A stretch of 64,000 bases of DNA from Fragilaria radians. Taxonomy: Eukaryota; Bacillariophyta; Fragilariophyceae; Fragilariales; Fragilariaceae. Shown piece after piece: positions 47,050-58,217 of the stretch (position 1 is its first letter; each line of letters opens with the position of its first letter). The translations under genes were made by a program, and so were the position numbers. Where the stretch lies: the NCBI GenBank assembly GCA_900642245.1, contig CAAAJI010000019.1, forward strand, positions 305,305 to 369,304. Reading direction: 5' to 3'. A model generated the notes under the pieces. It was not told the origin of the DNA. It ran no database searches and saw only the letters and a program-made list of their open reading frames with translations.

Positions 47050-48243
47050 CTATGGCATCATCAGTGGCAGCGGCGCGACATCAGGCAAATTGTAGGCGGT
47101 GCATTTTGTCAGTTGAACTGATGTTTGCAACTTTTTGCTCTCTGGTATGATCTTTGGGATGCTTTCGAAGTATATGGTGGAATTATCTTCTTCGTAGTGC
47201 TTCAAAAGAAGTAGCATGTGGCTCTTGAAGTCATCAATATCTTTAAGTAAAGGTGCAAAAGGTGAATTCTTGGGAATATCTGGCATGGATCCCCCGCTTT
47301 TAGGCTTCATATCGAGGCTTTTCTTTGCCTCTTGCAACATAGCTATGGCACAGCCTTTTTCCATTGACTCCCACAATCCTCGAGAGTGGAAATAATGGGT
47401 TAAAGCTCTTTGGAGACCAATTTGGATGTTAATGAAACTAAATAAATCCTTATCCAAACGCCCAAGCAACTTAGCGGGATTCTTTCGTATAATTATCAGA
47501 AAGGACTCAAGACGTTCTGATACGCCGAGGCATAATTTGGCAATCAGGGAGTAATTCGGGATTCCAGGCTTTTTCAAGACGGTAGCAATGGCCATTTGCT
47601 GGCCGTTAGCTAAGAATAATTCCTTGAAGGCTTCACATGAAATGACTGTTGCCTCGATTGGTAATTTTTCAATTTGAAGGTTAGTTCCTTTTGCAATCCA
47701 TTTCGGCAAATGATCCTTGGCAAGGAAGTCAAAGATCCCAGAGGCAAAAGCATATTCTCGTGAAGCCGCTGCAAAATCACCTGCCAAACTGCACGCGGTT
47801 GCATTCAAGGTTTTTCCCAGAGCCTGGCAGGCACAAGTCATTACCAAATCAAACATTAGGGCTTCAGATGTAAAAGGAGATGGTGCACTTTCAATTCCAG
47901 ATTTCCATTCAAAAATTAGGCGCTCGTCCAATCTTGCCATTTCAGGTTGAACCTGGCATGTTAAAAGCATCTGGCTGATTAGAGGAAGATATCTCGATGC
48001 TTCGTTAAAAACTCTTTCTCCTGAAATGGATATGGCTTCAAGTGCATCTTTTAATTGCTGTCGGAACAGATCTCCCTTCAGCAATTCTCCATGCGTAAAG
48101 GGGTGTCGACCTGATGTCTTGAAAGAGCGTGCGAAAGAAACTGTTTTTGTCATGTTTGGTGCACGAAAGCGATAAACTGCAGATGCTAGGCGTATTGCAG
48201 ACTCAGGGTGGCTATACTTGTCATCGATGGGGTTCATTTGCAT
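47050..48243 (-). CDS. BRO1-domain protein, copy 1
   Basis: This single exon gives 397 residues. The sequence has the length and helical character of a free-standing BRO1 domain, the boomerang-shaped module that binds the ESCRT-III subunit CHMP4/Snf7 in ALIX, Bro1 and BROX. Supporting segments are FARSFKTSGRHPFTHGE near the start, EWKSGIESAPSP, LMFDLVMTCACQALGKTLNATA and REYAFASGIFDFLA, then AGDF/AIATVLKKPG...YSLIAKLCLGV. There is no V-domain or proline-rich tail, so the layout is nearest to BROX, but the C-terminus (LPLMMP) has no CAAX box. A role in endosomal or membrane-repair ESCRT function is inferred from the family. Two in-frame ATGs lie at the start (48243 and 48237), and the second is the one kept in copy 2. 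Confidence 0.85.
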   Translation of the reverse strand: MQMNPIDDKYSHPESAIRLASAVYRFRAPNMTKTVSFARSFKTSGRHPFTHGELLKGDLFRQQLKDALEAISISGERVFNEASRYLPLISQMLLTCQVQPEMARLDERLIFEWKSGIESAPSPFTSEALMFDLVMTCACQALGKTLNATACSLAGDFAAASREYAFASGIFDFLAKDHLPKWIAKGTNLQIEKLPIEATVISCEAFKELFLANGQQMAIATVLKKPGIPNYSLIAKLCLGVSERLESFLIIIRKNPAKLLGRLDKDLFSFINIQIGLQRALTHYFHSRGLWESMEKGCAIAMLQEAKKSLDMKPKSGGSMPDIPKNSPFAPLLKDIDDFKSHMLLLLKHYEEDNSTIYFESIPKIIPESKKLQTSVQLTKCTAYNLPDVAPLPLMMP

Positions 48244-50365
48244 GGAATTTAATTCTCTACTATTCGAATGTTTGCGATGAAATAATTTGGAAATGATTTT
48301 TCATGTTATGATCTTGTTATCGCCAAACATGGCATGTATAAACAGCACAGCGCCTAATAAATGCATAAATTTGGGAGGACTTTCGCTTGAAATATCCCGT
48401 GATGTACATGTGTAAATGTAAACGCAAAATTTTGTCAATCGAAAAAATGACTCAGAGCCTCTTTGCTTTAGCATATTGTCAATTTCATAGATGTTTCTAG
48501 AGGGATTTGGTTGCATTTCCCTTTACTTGACCATTTGTATCTCGATAAAAACCTTTTATTCCAGTAGGAACATGCCCCAAAAAATAAAGTGTGTCCATGC
48601 CTCTAAGGTCTTACGTCAAAACAGATTTTAATTTTAAGGAGGCGTTTGACCATAAGGCCTCAATTAAGAAAACAATTTTCACGCCGTTGTGAACGGATTT
48701 ATATTACGACTATAGATTTCATGATACTAGCTAAATTCTGACTAGAGCTCTCCTTCGGCCTTCAGATGAGTATCAACTTCAAATCTTTAACTCGTAGTGA
48801 ATGGTTAGAAAAATGCTAACTTTAAGTTGGAGGTACAACTTCCTTTTCCTTGCATGCAAAGTGCTTTGAATCATACACATTTCCCTTTTACTTGGTAGAT
48901 AAAACTTAGAATTTTGCATGAAGATACTATTTTCTGCCCGTGCATGAATTTGAAAAGCCTGGTACCTAAATGGAATATCCTCATATGCATTTTCTTCTCT
49001 GTTGAAAAATCATAATTTGATCAACGGAACCAACACAATTTCACATTAGGGAATTGGCCTTCTTCATCAAAACTTCCAGAGTACTTCTATTGAGTATCCT
49101 GTCACACTTTGGCGCTAGATAGCTAGCGAGTTCTGCCCCTAAGGGAGACATTTTTTTTAAAAACCAAACTTTTCTTCATGCATTATTTTTTTCTGTCGGA
49201 AGTCATGATGACATACGCCCAAACAGCATTTTTCAGAAGTTTCACTGACAACTAACATATTTCTGTGGGAGAAAATTTCCAATTCCTTGTTTTTATTGGG
49301 ATATGATAAATACCCCTTCTTGTCTCATCTGAATTTTTGCGTTTGCATGATGTTGCTCATTTATTTGAAGTGGCCCAAATAAATGCCTGGTCGGGACGCA
49401 GTTATAGTTCCTTACTGAGTTAAAATGAGATTGATTTGATATTCATCTTTTTCATCTTGTTGATTAATTCTGCTACTATGACGTGGGGATTCAATTTTTT
49501 TCAAGGATTTCTTTGCAATCAGCCACACGCCTTAGGGGTGCTCAGGTTAGTTTTCACGCATGAGCTTAGCTGCAATGCTCTGTGTTAGGATTTGTATGGT
49601 GTCTAAAATTCGGTAAGGATTATTAATTCTATGGTTTGTTTTTGAAGTATTGCATTTTATTTTTGGTAGCTCCTGGTCTCACAGATTTCCATAGGGTGTC
49701 CTTAAATCAAAGTGGTAGCCTATTTCATTTTTAAATGGACTTTTTGTTTCAATCTTCATAATTGTTTCTGTTTGTGAGGGATGTATTGCAGATTAGGTGT
49801 TGTTACTTTTTACCCTATATTGCTTCTTAAAACGATAGCTCAAACGTTACTTGTTCTTGTGGCTGACTTTTTTGCTGCCCTTTAATGATGATCAAGAGAG
49901 GTGCTACTTGAGCCTCAAGAGTTTGAGATTGTCTTCTGAGAAAGCCTCTTCCAATGACTTTTTATTGTGGGATATCTGAGAATGTTCATGAAATGCGCGG
50001 TTAGTTTTTAAATTGGCTACAGGCTGCTCTTTGAGAGCTTCTTTGAGTTTGTTCACCATCTTGATGTTGACTTCATTGCCTACAATGATGGTTTGCATCA
50101 AATGGACATGGGACAAATGATCTTCGCGATTCGAGTTTCCTGATAGATGATCTTGACTTTGACTTCTGGATTGATCATTTGGCGTTTAGGGGTGCATCTT
50201 CATGGAGGTGTAGTGTCAGACTGATTGTCGGCATACTTGGACGTGGTACCAGGCACCTTAAACTTGGTTCGTAAACGGTCGACGGACGGAATTAAACAAA
50301 AGAATTCCAAGCTAGAACCTAAATTGAAGCTTAGAAGCATATTTACATCGCTCACAAAGTACTAC
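48244..50365. other. unit 1 spacer between BRO1 gene and retroelement
   Basis: About 2.1 kb of AT-rich sequence is conserved almost base for base in unit 2 (56556-58713). No recognised gene is present. A minus-strand frame, open in unit 2, is interrupted here (see 49904-50330). The BRO1 promoter lies at the left edge. Confidence 0.5.
49904..50330 (-). pseudogene. interrupted copy of the hypothetical ORF next to the retroelement
   Basis: This corresponds to the 161-codon frame at 58218-58703. Here the frame is broken by a TGA (CCTCCATGAAG where unit 2 has CCTCCAAGAAG, near 50203) and by a small indel near 50135-50145. Only the 70-codon distal part (50116-49904) remains open. No family is recognised. 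Confidence 0.4.
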
Positions 50366-50650
50366 TATTGAAATTAAACTCGAGGTATGGCAATTCCTTC
50401 TACAACCCTTAAGGTAGTGTCAGAGTTTAAATTGGCTTTCACAACATAGATTTACGTTGATCCTAAAATAGTTTTAAAAGAGTGAACCTATTGTTCTGTT
50501 TGCTTCGTTTGCTCTATTCGTGATTCCGAATCTTTTTCGTGATTGTGGGTCTTATTCCTGAATAATGTTGGTACTCCATGTATGAATGTAATTGTAAATG
50601 TCATCTTTAATGAATCTTATTTGTGATTGATTGATCATACTTATCCAACA
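50366..50650 (-). repeat. 3' LTR of unit 1 copia element
   Basis: 285 bp, aligned with the 5' LTR at 54219-54511. By eye the two differ at roughly one position in seven, plus several short indels. The outer end reads TATTG on the plus strand where the 5' LTR has TGTTG. Confidence 0.85.
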
Positions 50651-51222
50651 CGCTCCTTCTGACCAAGCAGCTTTGCATTGTTCATGATAAAATCAGTGAT
50701 ATAGAAACATTTAATGTTAAAATGTCGTGTACGCCTTCCTGAACTTTCTTTACCATATGTTTCATGTTTCATAGAACTTAGGTGGTCTCTGTATGTAATA
50801 TTTGAAGTAATTGTAATACCTTGAGCTTCAATGAACAATATTGTCCATAACATTTTTGACACTACATTATCCACACTCATTAACTAAGCTTCAGTAGAGC
50901 TACGTGTGTTAATCTTTTGTTTGTAGAGACTGAACAAATTGTACCCATCCATAACTTCTCACTTCATTGTGTCCTGGTGTTACCACTTAACTTTTCTGGG
51001 AAATTTTCAATCATAGACTTAACGTAGGGTGTCATATCTTTCTTGAGCATTCCAGGAGAGGAAAAATCAAGAATCATTGCAAGACAATCATGTCTTTTCC
51101 CACGGACAGCTTTTACTTTCCCTATTTTATCTCATGCATATGTTTCTTCCAGCCATTTCAGGAATTTGTCATTAACTTGACAGTCAATATGACTTGATTT
51201 CAAGTCATCAAAATGCCAACAC
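50651..51222 (-). pseudogene. copia RT remnant fused to RNase H remnant, unit 1
   Basis: Reading down from 51222, the frame gives IIVNGAQKTVCWHFDDLKSS, the copia equivalent of the RT active-site loop (usually x-V-D-D), then NDKFLKWLEETYA, a stop, and KVKAVRGKRHDCLAMILDFS. After EKLSG it jumps to an RNase H segment (VVSKMLWTILFIEAQG ... RTRHFNIKCFYI). The RT fingers and N-terminal palm are absent, as is the RT C-terminal connection, so two internal deletions are inferred. The element cannot encode reverse transcriptase. Confidence 0.8.
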
Positions 51223-51299
51223 ACTGTTTTCTGTGCACCATTTACAATTATGTTAAGCTACAAAAGGGTAGTGCTTGGATTGATTTCATCAATGTCAAT

Positions 51300-52490
51300 C
51301 TCTCTTTCTTCTTTTTCGTTATGTTCAGCTGCTGTATCAGAAGTACTGTCTTCATCATTTTTCATGGTTGTTGCTTTCATCAATTTGAAATTTTGCATTT
51401 GGATCCATTTCATCATTGATAAGTATGTTATTGATGTCCTCCTTTATGAATGTTCTTCTGATTCATCCGCTTCTCCTTCGCCAGTACTGTTTTCATTGTT
51501 ATTATGGTACACCACTCCTTCAATCCAATCACTATCTTATAGTGCATGGTTGATTTGGTTGCAATGTGTAATGCAAAAGGCACGCCATCCAAGTTAGCGA
51601 TGCCTTCAATATGTTGAATTATTGCTGGAGGGAGGGGAACAGATGTTACTTGGCGTCTGGTTATGATTCTGTTGGCTTGTATGTGTCATAATTCATGCCC
51701 TCCGTGTTCATTATTGTTGTGACGCAAATAAATACAATCCAGTGTTCTTGGAGCAGTGTTGTTACATGGATTAGGTTCATCTTGTTTTTGAACATATGTA
51801 TCAAAAGCATATTGACAATGTTTCAAATAGTCAAGATTGCGCTGATGTAAAACCATGCGTGGACTATAGTAAGGAGATACATCATGCTTTGAGGGGGAAA
51901 AGTTTAACTTTTTGGCAGATTCAGTGACAAGGACTTTTACCATGACTTTTGGTAAACGGTTATATCGTAGTCGATGATATGTAGCTCTTACACATTCTTT
52001 AATGACACGGTTGTTTCGCTCAGCTTCTGGCACATATTCTTGTGCATTGGCATAGTTCATTTTGATATAAAAAGAAGTAGCCATTGGATCCATTAAAGTT
52101 CTAAACTCATTATCACATCAAATATTGGTCATTCGGAGACCCGAAGGTTATAAAATTGAACTACTTCACTCAAATATTTGGCATACACTTCTTGTGTTTG
52201 GCTTTTAATCCAAGGTGCAGTTTGATATTGTTTTTTTAGATGTGGTTGTAGGAAATGGTATGCCATTAACTTTCATATCATCAATGCAAAGTGTAACAGC
52301 ATATTGTTCTTTGGGGATTTCAATGTAGTCTTCAATTGCCGGAGTTGGATTTTGTCTAGTGGTTTTCCCTATCTTTACAGCCATTTCAATATCTTTGGTT
52401 GTAACAGGATTGTTCTTAATAGCATTCATACTAATAATTGCTCTCATGTCTGAAACAGATGGGTGCCATTGATAGGGAAAAAATTCGCGG
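51300..52490 (-). pseudogene. copia integrase remnant, unit 1
   Basis: The segment contains MDPMATSFYIKMNYANAQEY followed by VPEAERNNRVIKECVRATYH, the second half of the integrase core with the catalytic Glu region, then YYSPRMVLHQRNLDYLKHCQ and PRTLDCIYLRHN. Upstream (52205-52447) is TTRQNPTPAIEDYIEIPKE, typical of the stretch before the integrase core in this lineage. Frameshifts separate the parts near 52100-52200. Confidence 0.8.
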
Positions 52491-52745
52491 CACGTTTAGC
52501 TGTTCAAATTGACTTGGGGGTATAAAAAGCTTTATTTTCTGCAACGGTAGTGATGAATTGAGCTTGGGTTTTGTTATCAGGTTCTTGTCTTTTTTGATGA
52601 GGTGGTTTAGGGATGTAAAGCCCATTTGGATTGCAGCAGAATTTAACAAGTTTATGAGGTAAATGCATAATACATACATCTTCCTTTTTAGCATCGTGTG
52701 TAACTGTATGACAATCAAACATGTGAGCCTTGCTAAAAATGTTTG

Positions 52746-52967
52746 TTACTGCATCTGCACTAAACCAGGCAAATCTGTCTTTTTATTTGTTGCTAGAACT
52801 CCGGCATTTGTTGTCAAGGAAAGAGTCTCATCTATATTACGCATATTGTGCACCGTATCTGAATTACAAAGTATTGTTGCACTAGACTGGTTGCCCAAAA
52901 GGATCCATTTGCGCATAGCTCCTGCTTGACAAAATGGAATATGCGCTCCTGTGCATCCTGTACTCAT
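52746..52967 (-). pseudogene. copia aspartic protease remnant, catalytic Asp replaced by Gly
   Basis: The frame reads KWILLGNQSSATILCNSD then MRNIDETLSLTTNAGVLATN and DLPGLV. This aligns with the copia protease core, where the sequence is normally W-I-L-L-D-x-Q-S-T with the active-site aspartate. Here Gly replaces that Asp, in both units. A Cys-rich CYCC knuckle of Gag lies just upstream (about 53040-53110). Confidence 0.8.
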
Positions 52968-53285
52968 TGTAGCGTTCTCACTTATCTTTGGTGCAATTTC
53001 GGTAGCTGTGATGATTGTAAGTGACTCTGTTCTGCTTTATGTATGACCCATGCACTTTGAAGGCGCTAATTTGTCACAACAGTAGCATTTCCCCTCAAGT
53101 TGAGCAAATGAGAGTGTAATTTCCTGCTCTTCCTTAGGCAAAGGTTTTCTCTGCTCATCGTGATTTTTGTCTCCATCCTTATGTCTTTTTTTATGGGATG
53201 AAAACAATGATTACTTAAGACACAGCATCAGGGATTGTCCTTGGATATTGGTCATTGTGAAGTGATTGCTGTGCGTGAAGACGTG

Positions 53286-53645
53286 TTAGGATTGTACCAT
53301 ATTTTGACTTGTCAGCATTGTTAAGTAAAGGAATGCAGTAAATGTTTGATAAGCTTCATTTCTATTTTTTCCCTGACTCTTACTGCCTGTTTCATTGTAG
53401 CCCTGCATTGCTTTCACTACCTTAGTTATAATCATTGGTCCGCCCATGTGGGACTCAAACATATCCTTAGCAACTTGAAATCTTTTGATATAGTCTTGGA
53501 GACTCTCATATTCTTTCTGCTTTGTCCCTAATAGTGTTATATGTGCATCAAGTATGATTGACATATCATATCAATGTTCCTGGTAGTTAAGGGCATGCTC
53601 CTTGAGTGCTTTTAAGAGCTCAATAGGATTATTTTCCACTTTGAT
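53286..53645 (-). pseudogene. copia Gag remnant, unit 1
   Basis: The frame contains MSIILDAHITLLGTKQKEYE and SLQDYIKRFQVAKDMFESH, characteristic of Gag in diatom-type copia elements. A TGA interrupts it just upstream (QEH-stop-YDMS, near 53570), where unit 2 reads QEHLYDMS. Confidence 0.75.
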
Positions 53646-54218
53646 TCAAAGTTTGTTCTTGACTCAATTTTACTCTTCATTGCCTTTGTGCACCTTTCTC
53701 ATAGCAAATGCATATGCCTTTGTTTTGATATTTTCATACGCTAGAATTTTCTTTCGGTAAGCATCATAATCTGCTTGAAATTCCATCTCATGTTATTTGT
53801 TCACTGTTGAAGTCTAAATTGGATCACCACTGTCATCACTTTGCTGTAGTGTTGGTTTGCACAAACTTTTTTCCACATCTTGGAGTTCCTTGAGTGATTG
53901 ATCAATGTAGTCAATGTTTTTTAATATAATTATTAATATACTCTATAGTCATTTCATAATCTGAGGCCTTCTTTGCTGATCCAAGATAGTAGTTATAATG
54001 ATTTAACCTTTCCTAATGCCTTGTTGGTTTGCCCAATTAGATGACTTTCCATGTGATTTTCCTAATCCCTTGATCACCTTTTTGGATGCTTGACCTCCTC
54101 TTAGAACTATCAATTTTTTCCAGTATTCAATTGGATTGAACCTTAATCCCTTCTTCCCCAGTGTTTTATTTTGAAAATTGCTAGATTTGGTTCATCTCAC
54201 CAGACTCTTGTAACATTT

Positions 54219-54511
54219 TGTTGAAATTAAACTCAAGGTATCGCAATTCTTTCTACAAACCTTAAGGCAGTGTCAGAGTTAAAATAGGCTTTCAGAAGAT
54301 AGATTTTCTTTTACGTTGATCCTAAAATAATTTTAAAAGAGTAAACCTATTGTTCTGCTTGCTTCTTTTGCTCTATTTGTGATTCCAAATCTTGTTCGTG
54401 ATTGTGGGTCTTGTACGTTATTTAATTTTAGTAATCCATGTATGAATGTAATTGTAAATGTAATCTTAAATGTATTTGTATTTGTGATTGATTGATCTTA
54501 GTTATCCAACA
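54219..54511 (-). repeat. 5' LTR of unit 1 copia element
   Basis: 293 bp, minus-strand start TGTTGGATAACTAAG, end GAGTTTAATTTCAACA. It is nearly identical to the 5' LTR of unit 2 at 62570-62862. Confidence 0.85.
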
Positions 54512-54965
54512 ACGACCAATGAAGCCACATTCGTTTTTGCCTCTCCCTTATCTTATCATAGGAAACTTCCTTTCTTGCCACCTCCCAATATATCCGTTGC
54601 AAAGATTGTTATTGTCTAGTGCAATCCACCTTTGTTCTCCAAGGAAAATTGTCATCTTCAGATCATTACACATATTTTCTTAGGAGTATAGAAGTAGCTT
54701 TTACAACCGGACAATCGGACGACGTTGGAGGTGGTCATTACATTTGATGGATCAATGCATTGCGTTACTGATGTTTCAATGGATGTTTGTTACCATACCT
54801 TAAATACATGGATTGTGACATCATAAAGTGAGTTCTCTATGGTTCATCATTATTCTTAGGACATTTTTCGATTGTACATTATTGAAGAAAAGTGCATGAG
54901 CAACACCTCCCACCAGTAATGCTAGGTCGTGTATTCCTACAACAAAACTAAACTTCTTAAATGTA

Positions 54966-55044
54966 ACACCCCTGTGGGGATCGAACCCGTGATCATAAAA
55001 TGAAGCATCGTGCTCGACCTGGTCGCCAAAAATCCTACTGTGCA
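54966..55044 (-). repeat. tRNA-like element, unit 2
   Basis: Second copy of the element at 45622. The GGCGACCAGGTC hairpin and GGGTTCGATCCCC B box are unchanged. The segment between them is about 8 bp longer (contains TGATCATAAAATGAAGCATC on the plus strand), and the flank beyond the B box also differs in length. Confidence 0.4.
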
Positions 55045-55113
55045 CTCTTACTGCCTTTCAAAATTCAAACTGATGACCCCTTCTACTAATTTTCAAGATG
55101 AATATGAATAGAG

Positions 55114-55311
55114 TGTCAGGAATCAGTTAGAAGTTTCGACAAAACATCAGCATTAGGGATTTAGGATATGAATAATGTGAGAGAAGAAGAGAAAATCTAC
55201 GAAATTCGAAGACAGACAAGATAATCTAACTTTTATTAGTTCACAATCTGATTAGTGTGTTAAAATAAAAGAATAGTCAAAATAGTGTGGAGATTTCTAG
55301 CATACTTCAAA
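55114..55311. other. unit 2-specific sequence replacing the kinase gene, possibly an insertion edge
   Basis: The break from unit 1 and 3 sequence comes right after GAATATGAATAGAG, six codons into kinase exon 1. The new sequence starts TGTCAGGAATC, a TG start compatible with an LTR, and is AT-rich with no coding signal. It runs into an assembly gap, as expected if a repetitive insertion stopped assembly. Confidence 0.45.
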
Positions 55312-55331
55312 NNNNNNNNNNNNNNNNNNNN
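55312..55331. other. assembly gap (20 N)
   Basis: Twenty unresolved bases mark a join in the assembly. The real length is unknown, and a kinase copy or inserted element could be hidden here. Confidence 0.98.
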
Positions 55332-55367
55332 AACAAATTACTATTCCTAAATGTCAGAAACTTGAGT

Positions 55368-56555
55368 CTATGGCATCATCAGTGGCAGCGGCGCGACATC
55401 AGGCAAATTGTAGGCGGTGCATTTTGTCAGTTGAACAGATGTTTGCAACTTTTTGCTCTCTGGTATGATCTTTGGAATGCTTTCGAAGTATATGGTGGAA
55501 TTATCTTCTTCGTAGTGCTTCAAAAGTAGTAGCATATGGCTCTTGAAGTCATCAATATCTTTAAGTAAAGGTGCAAAAGGTGAATTCTTGGGAATATCTG
55601 GCATGGATCCCCCGCTTTTAGACTTCATATCGAGGCTTTTCTTTGCCTCTTGTAACATAGCTATGGCACAGCCTTTTTCCATTGACTCCCACAATCCTCG
55701 AGAGTGAAAATAATGGGTTAGAGCTCTTTGGAGACCAATTTGGATGTTAATGAAATTAAATAAATCCTTTTCCAAACGCCCAAGCAACTTAGCGGGATTC
55801 TTTCGTATAATTATCAGAAAGGACTCAAGACGTTCTGTTACGCCGAGGCATAATTTGGCAATCAGGGAGTAATTCGGGATTCCAGGCTTTTTCAAGACGG
55901 TAGCAATGGCCATTTGCTGGCCGTTAGCTAAGAATAACTCCTTGAATGCTTCACATGAAATGACTGTTGCCTCGATTGGTAATTTTTCAATTTGAAGGTT
56001 AGTTCCTTTTGCAATCCATTTTGGCAAATGATCTTTTGCAAGGAAGTCAAAGATACCAGAGGCAAAAGCATATTCCCGTGAAGCAGCTCCAAAATCACCT
56101 GCCAAACTGGACTCGGTAGCATTCAAAGTTTTCCCCAGGGCCTGACAGGTACAAGTCATTACCAAATCAAACATTAGGGCTTCAGATTTAAAAGGAGATG
56201 GCGCACATTCAATTCCAGATTTCCACTCAAAAATTAGGCGCTCGTCCAATCTTGCCATTTCAGGTTGAACCTGGCATGTTAAGAGCATCTGGCTGATTAG
56301 AGGAAGATATCTCGATGCTTCGTTAAAAACTCTTTCTCCGGAAATGGGTGTGGCTTCAAGTGCATCTTTTAACTGCTGTCGGAACAGATCTCCCTTCAGC
56401 AATTCTCCATGCGTAAAGGGGTGTCGACCTGATGTCTTGAAAGAGCGTGCAAAAGAAACTGTTTTTGTCATGTTTGGTGCACGAAAGCGATAAACTGCAG
56501 ATGCTAGGCGTATTGCAGACTCAGGGTGGCTATACTTGTCATCGATGGGATTCAT
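55368..56555 (-). CDS. BRO1-domain protein, copy 2
   Basis: 395 residues and uninterrupted, a paralogue of the gene at 47050-48243 with about a dozen replacements by eye over the whole length (for example I-S to T-P in the ALEA..ISGE segment, D to E in RL(D/E)KDLF, P to S in DMK(P/S)KSGG). The first ATG of copy 1 is lost here (CAT to TAT-side change), so translation starts two codons later. The stop codon and C-terminal LPLMMP are the same. The same family reasoning applies: a free-standing BRO1 domain expected to bind ESCRT-III. The full-length open frame, despite visible decay of neighbouring sequence, suggests it is still expressed. Confidence 0.84.
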   Translation of the reverse strand: MNPIDDKYSHPESAIRLASAVYRFRAPNMTKTVSFARSFKTSGRHPFTHGELLKGDLFRQQLKDALEATPISGERVFNEASRYLPLISQMLLTCQVQPEMARLDERLIFEWKSGIECAPSPFKSEALMFDLVMTCTCQALGKTLNATESSLAGDFGAASREYAFASGIFDFLAKDHLPKWIAKGTNLQIEKLPIEATVISCEAFKELFLANGQQMAIATVLKKPGIPNYSLIAKLCLGVTERLESFLIIIRKNPAKLLGRLEKDLFNFINIQIGLQRALTHYFHSRGLWESMEKGCAIAMLQEAKKSLDMKSKSGGSMPDIPKNSPFAPLLKDIDDFKSHMLLLLKHYEEDNSTIYFESIPKIIPESKKLQTSVQLTKCTAYNLPDVAPLPLMMP

Positions 56556-58217
56556 TTGTATGGAATTTAATTCTCTACTATTCGAATGTTTGCGATGAAA
56601 TAATTTGGAAATGATTTTTCATGTTATGATCTTGTTATCGCCAAACATGGCATGTATAAACAGCACAGTGCCTAATAAATGAATAAATTTGGGAGGACTT
56701 TCGCTTGAAATATCCCTTGATGTACATGTGTAAACGCAAAATTTTGTCAATCGAAAAAATGACTCAGAGCCTCTTTGTTTTAGCATACAATTTCATAGAT
56801 GTTTCTAGAGGGATTTGGTTGCATTTCCCTTTACTTGACCATTTTTATCTCGATAAAAACCTTTTATTCCAGTAGGAACATGCCCCAAAAAATAAAGTGT
56901 GTCCATGCCCCTAAGGTCTTACGTCAAAACAGATTTTAATTTTAAGGAGGCGTTTGACCATTAGGCCTCAATTAAGAAAACAATTTTCACGCCGTTGTGA
57001 ACGGATTTATATTACGCTATAGATTTCATGATACTAGCTAAATTCTGACTCGAGCTCTCCTTCGGCCTTCAGATGAGTATCAACTTCAATTCTTTAACTG
57101 GTAGTGAATGCTTAGAAAAATGCTAACTTTAAGTTGGAAGTACAACTTCCTTTTCCTTGCATGCAAAGTGTTTTGAATCATACACATTTCCCTTTTACTT
57201 GGTAGATAAAACTTAGAACTTTGCATGAAGATACTATTTTCTGCCCGTGCATGAATTTGAAAAGCCTGGTACCTAAATGGAATATCCTCATATGCATTTT
57301 CTTCTCTGTTGAAAGATCATAATTTGATCAACGGAACCAACACAATTTCACATTAGGGAATTGGCCTTCTTCATCAAAACTTCCAGAGTACTTCTATTGA
57401 GTATTCTGTCACACCTTGGCGCTAAATAGCTAGCGAGTTCTGCCCCTAAGGGAGACATTTTCTTCAAAAACCAAACTTTTCTTCATGCATTATTTTTTCT
57501 GTCGGAAGTCATGATGACATACGCCCAAACAGCATTTTTCAGAAGTTTCACTGACAACTAACATATTTCTGTAGGAGAACATTTCCAATTCCTTGTTTTT
57601 ATTGGGATATGATAAATACCCCTCTTGTCTCATCTGAATTTTTGCGTTTGCATGATGTTGCTCATTTATTTGAAGTGGCCCAAATAAATGCCTGGTCGGG
57701 ACCTAGTTATAGTTCCTTACTGAGTTAAAATGAGATTGATTTGATATTCATCTTTTTCATCTTGTTGATTAATTCTGCTACTATGACGTGGGGATTCAAT
57801 TTTCTTCAAGGATTTCTTTGCAATTAGCCACACTCCTTAGGGGTGCTCAGGTTAGTTTTCACGCATGAGCTTAGCTGCAATGCTCTGTGTTAGGATTTGT
57901 ATGGTGTCTAAAATTCGGTAAGGATTATTAATTATATGGTTTGTTTTTGAATAATGCATTTTATTTTTGGTAGCTTCTGGTCTCACAGATTTCCATAGGG
58001 TGTCCTTAAATCAAAGTGGTAGCCTATTTCGTTTTTAAATGGACTTTTTGTTTCAATCTTCATAATTGTTTCTGTTTGTGAGGGATATATTTCAGATTAG
58101 GTGTTGTTACTTTTTACCCTATATTGCTTCTTGAAACGATAGCTCAAACGTTACTTGTTCTTGCGGCTGACTTTTTTTGCTGTGCTAAGGCCTTCTGTTT
58201 GTGTTGAAATATTAGTC
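56556..58217. other. unit 2 spacer
   Basis: Copy of the unit 1 spacer with scattered substitutions and small indels (for example loss of about 6 bp near 56730). No gene is recognised. Confidence 0.5.

Larger units (their letters stand above)
50366..54511 (-). mobile_element. Ty1/copia-type LTR retrotransposon, decayed (unit 1)
   Basis: This is a 4146-bp element read on the minus strand, bounded by LTRs at 54219-54511 (5') and 50366-50650 (3'). LTRs begin TGTTGGATAA and end near TTTCAACA, giving the short TGTTG...CAACA inverted termini. Flanking pentamers are ACTAC and ACGAC (4 of 5 identical), a plausible target duplication. A purine-rich tract (AGAAGGAGCG) immediately precedes the 3' LTR. 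Coding order gag, zinc knuckle, protease, integrase, RT fragment, RNase H is the copia order (integrase before RT). All coding parts are broken, and most of RT is deleted. No primer-binding site match was identified next to the 5' LTR. Confidence 0.9.
45242..54578. repeat. tandem array unit 1 (complete, 9.34 kb)
   Basis: All three units open with CACCTCCCAATATATCCG, at 45242, 54579 and 62930. Unit 1 holds, in order, a tRNA-like element, pyridoxal kinase (+), a decayed kinase 3' duplicate, a BRO1-domain gene (-), a 2.1-kb spacer and a copia element (-). The junction to unit 2 shows weak similarity just outside the boundary (TTC.TG before the repeat). Confidence 0.9.

Noticed and set aside
55287..55529. 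80-codon plus-strand frame spanning the N gap
   Set aside because: It is translated through unknown bases and is antisense to the BRO1 C-terminus.
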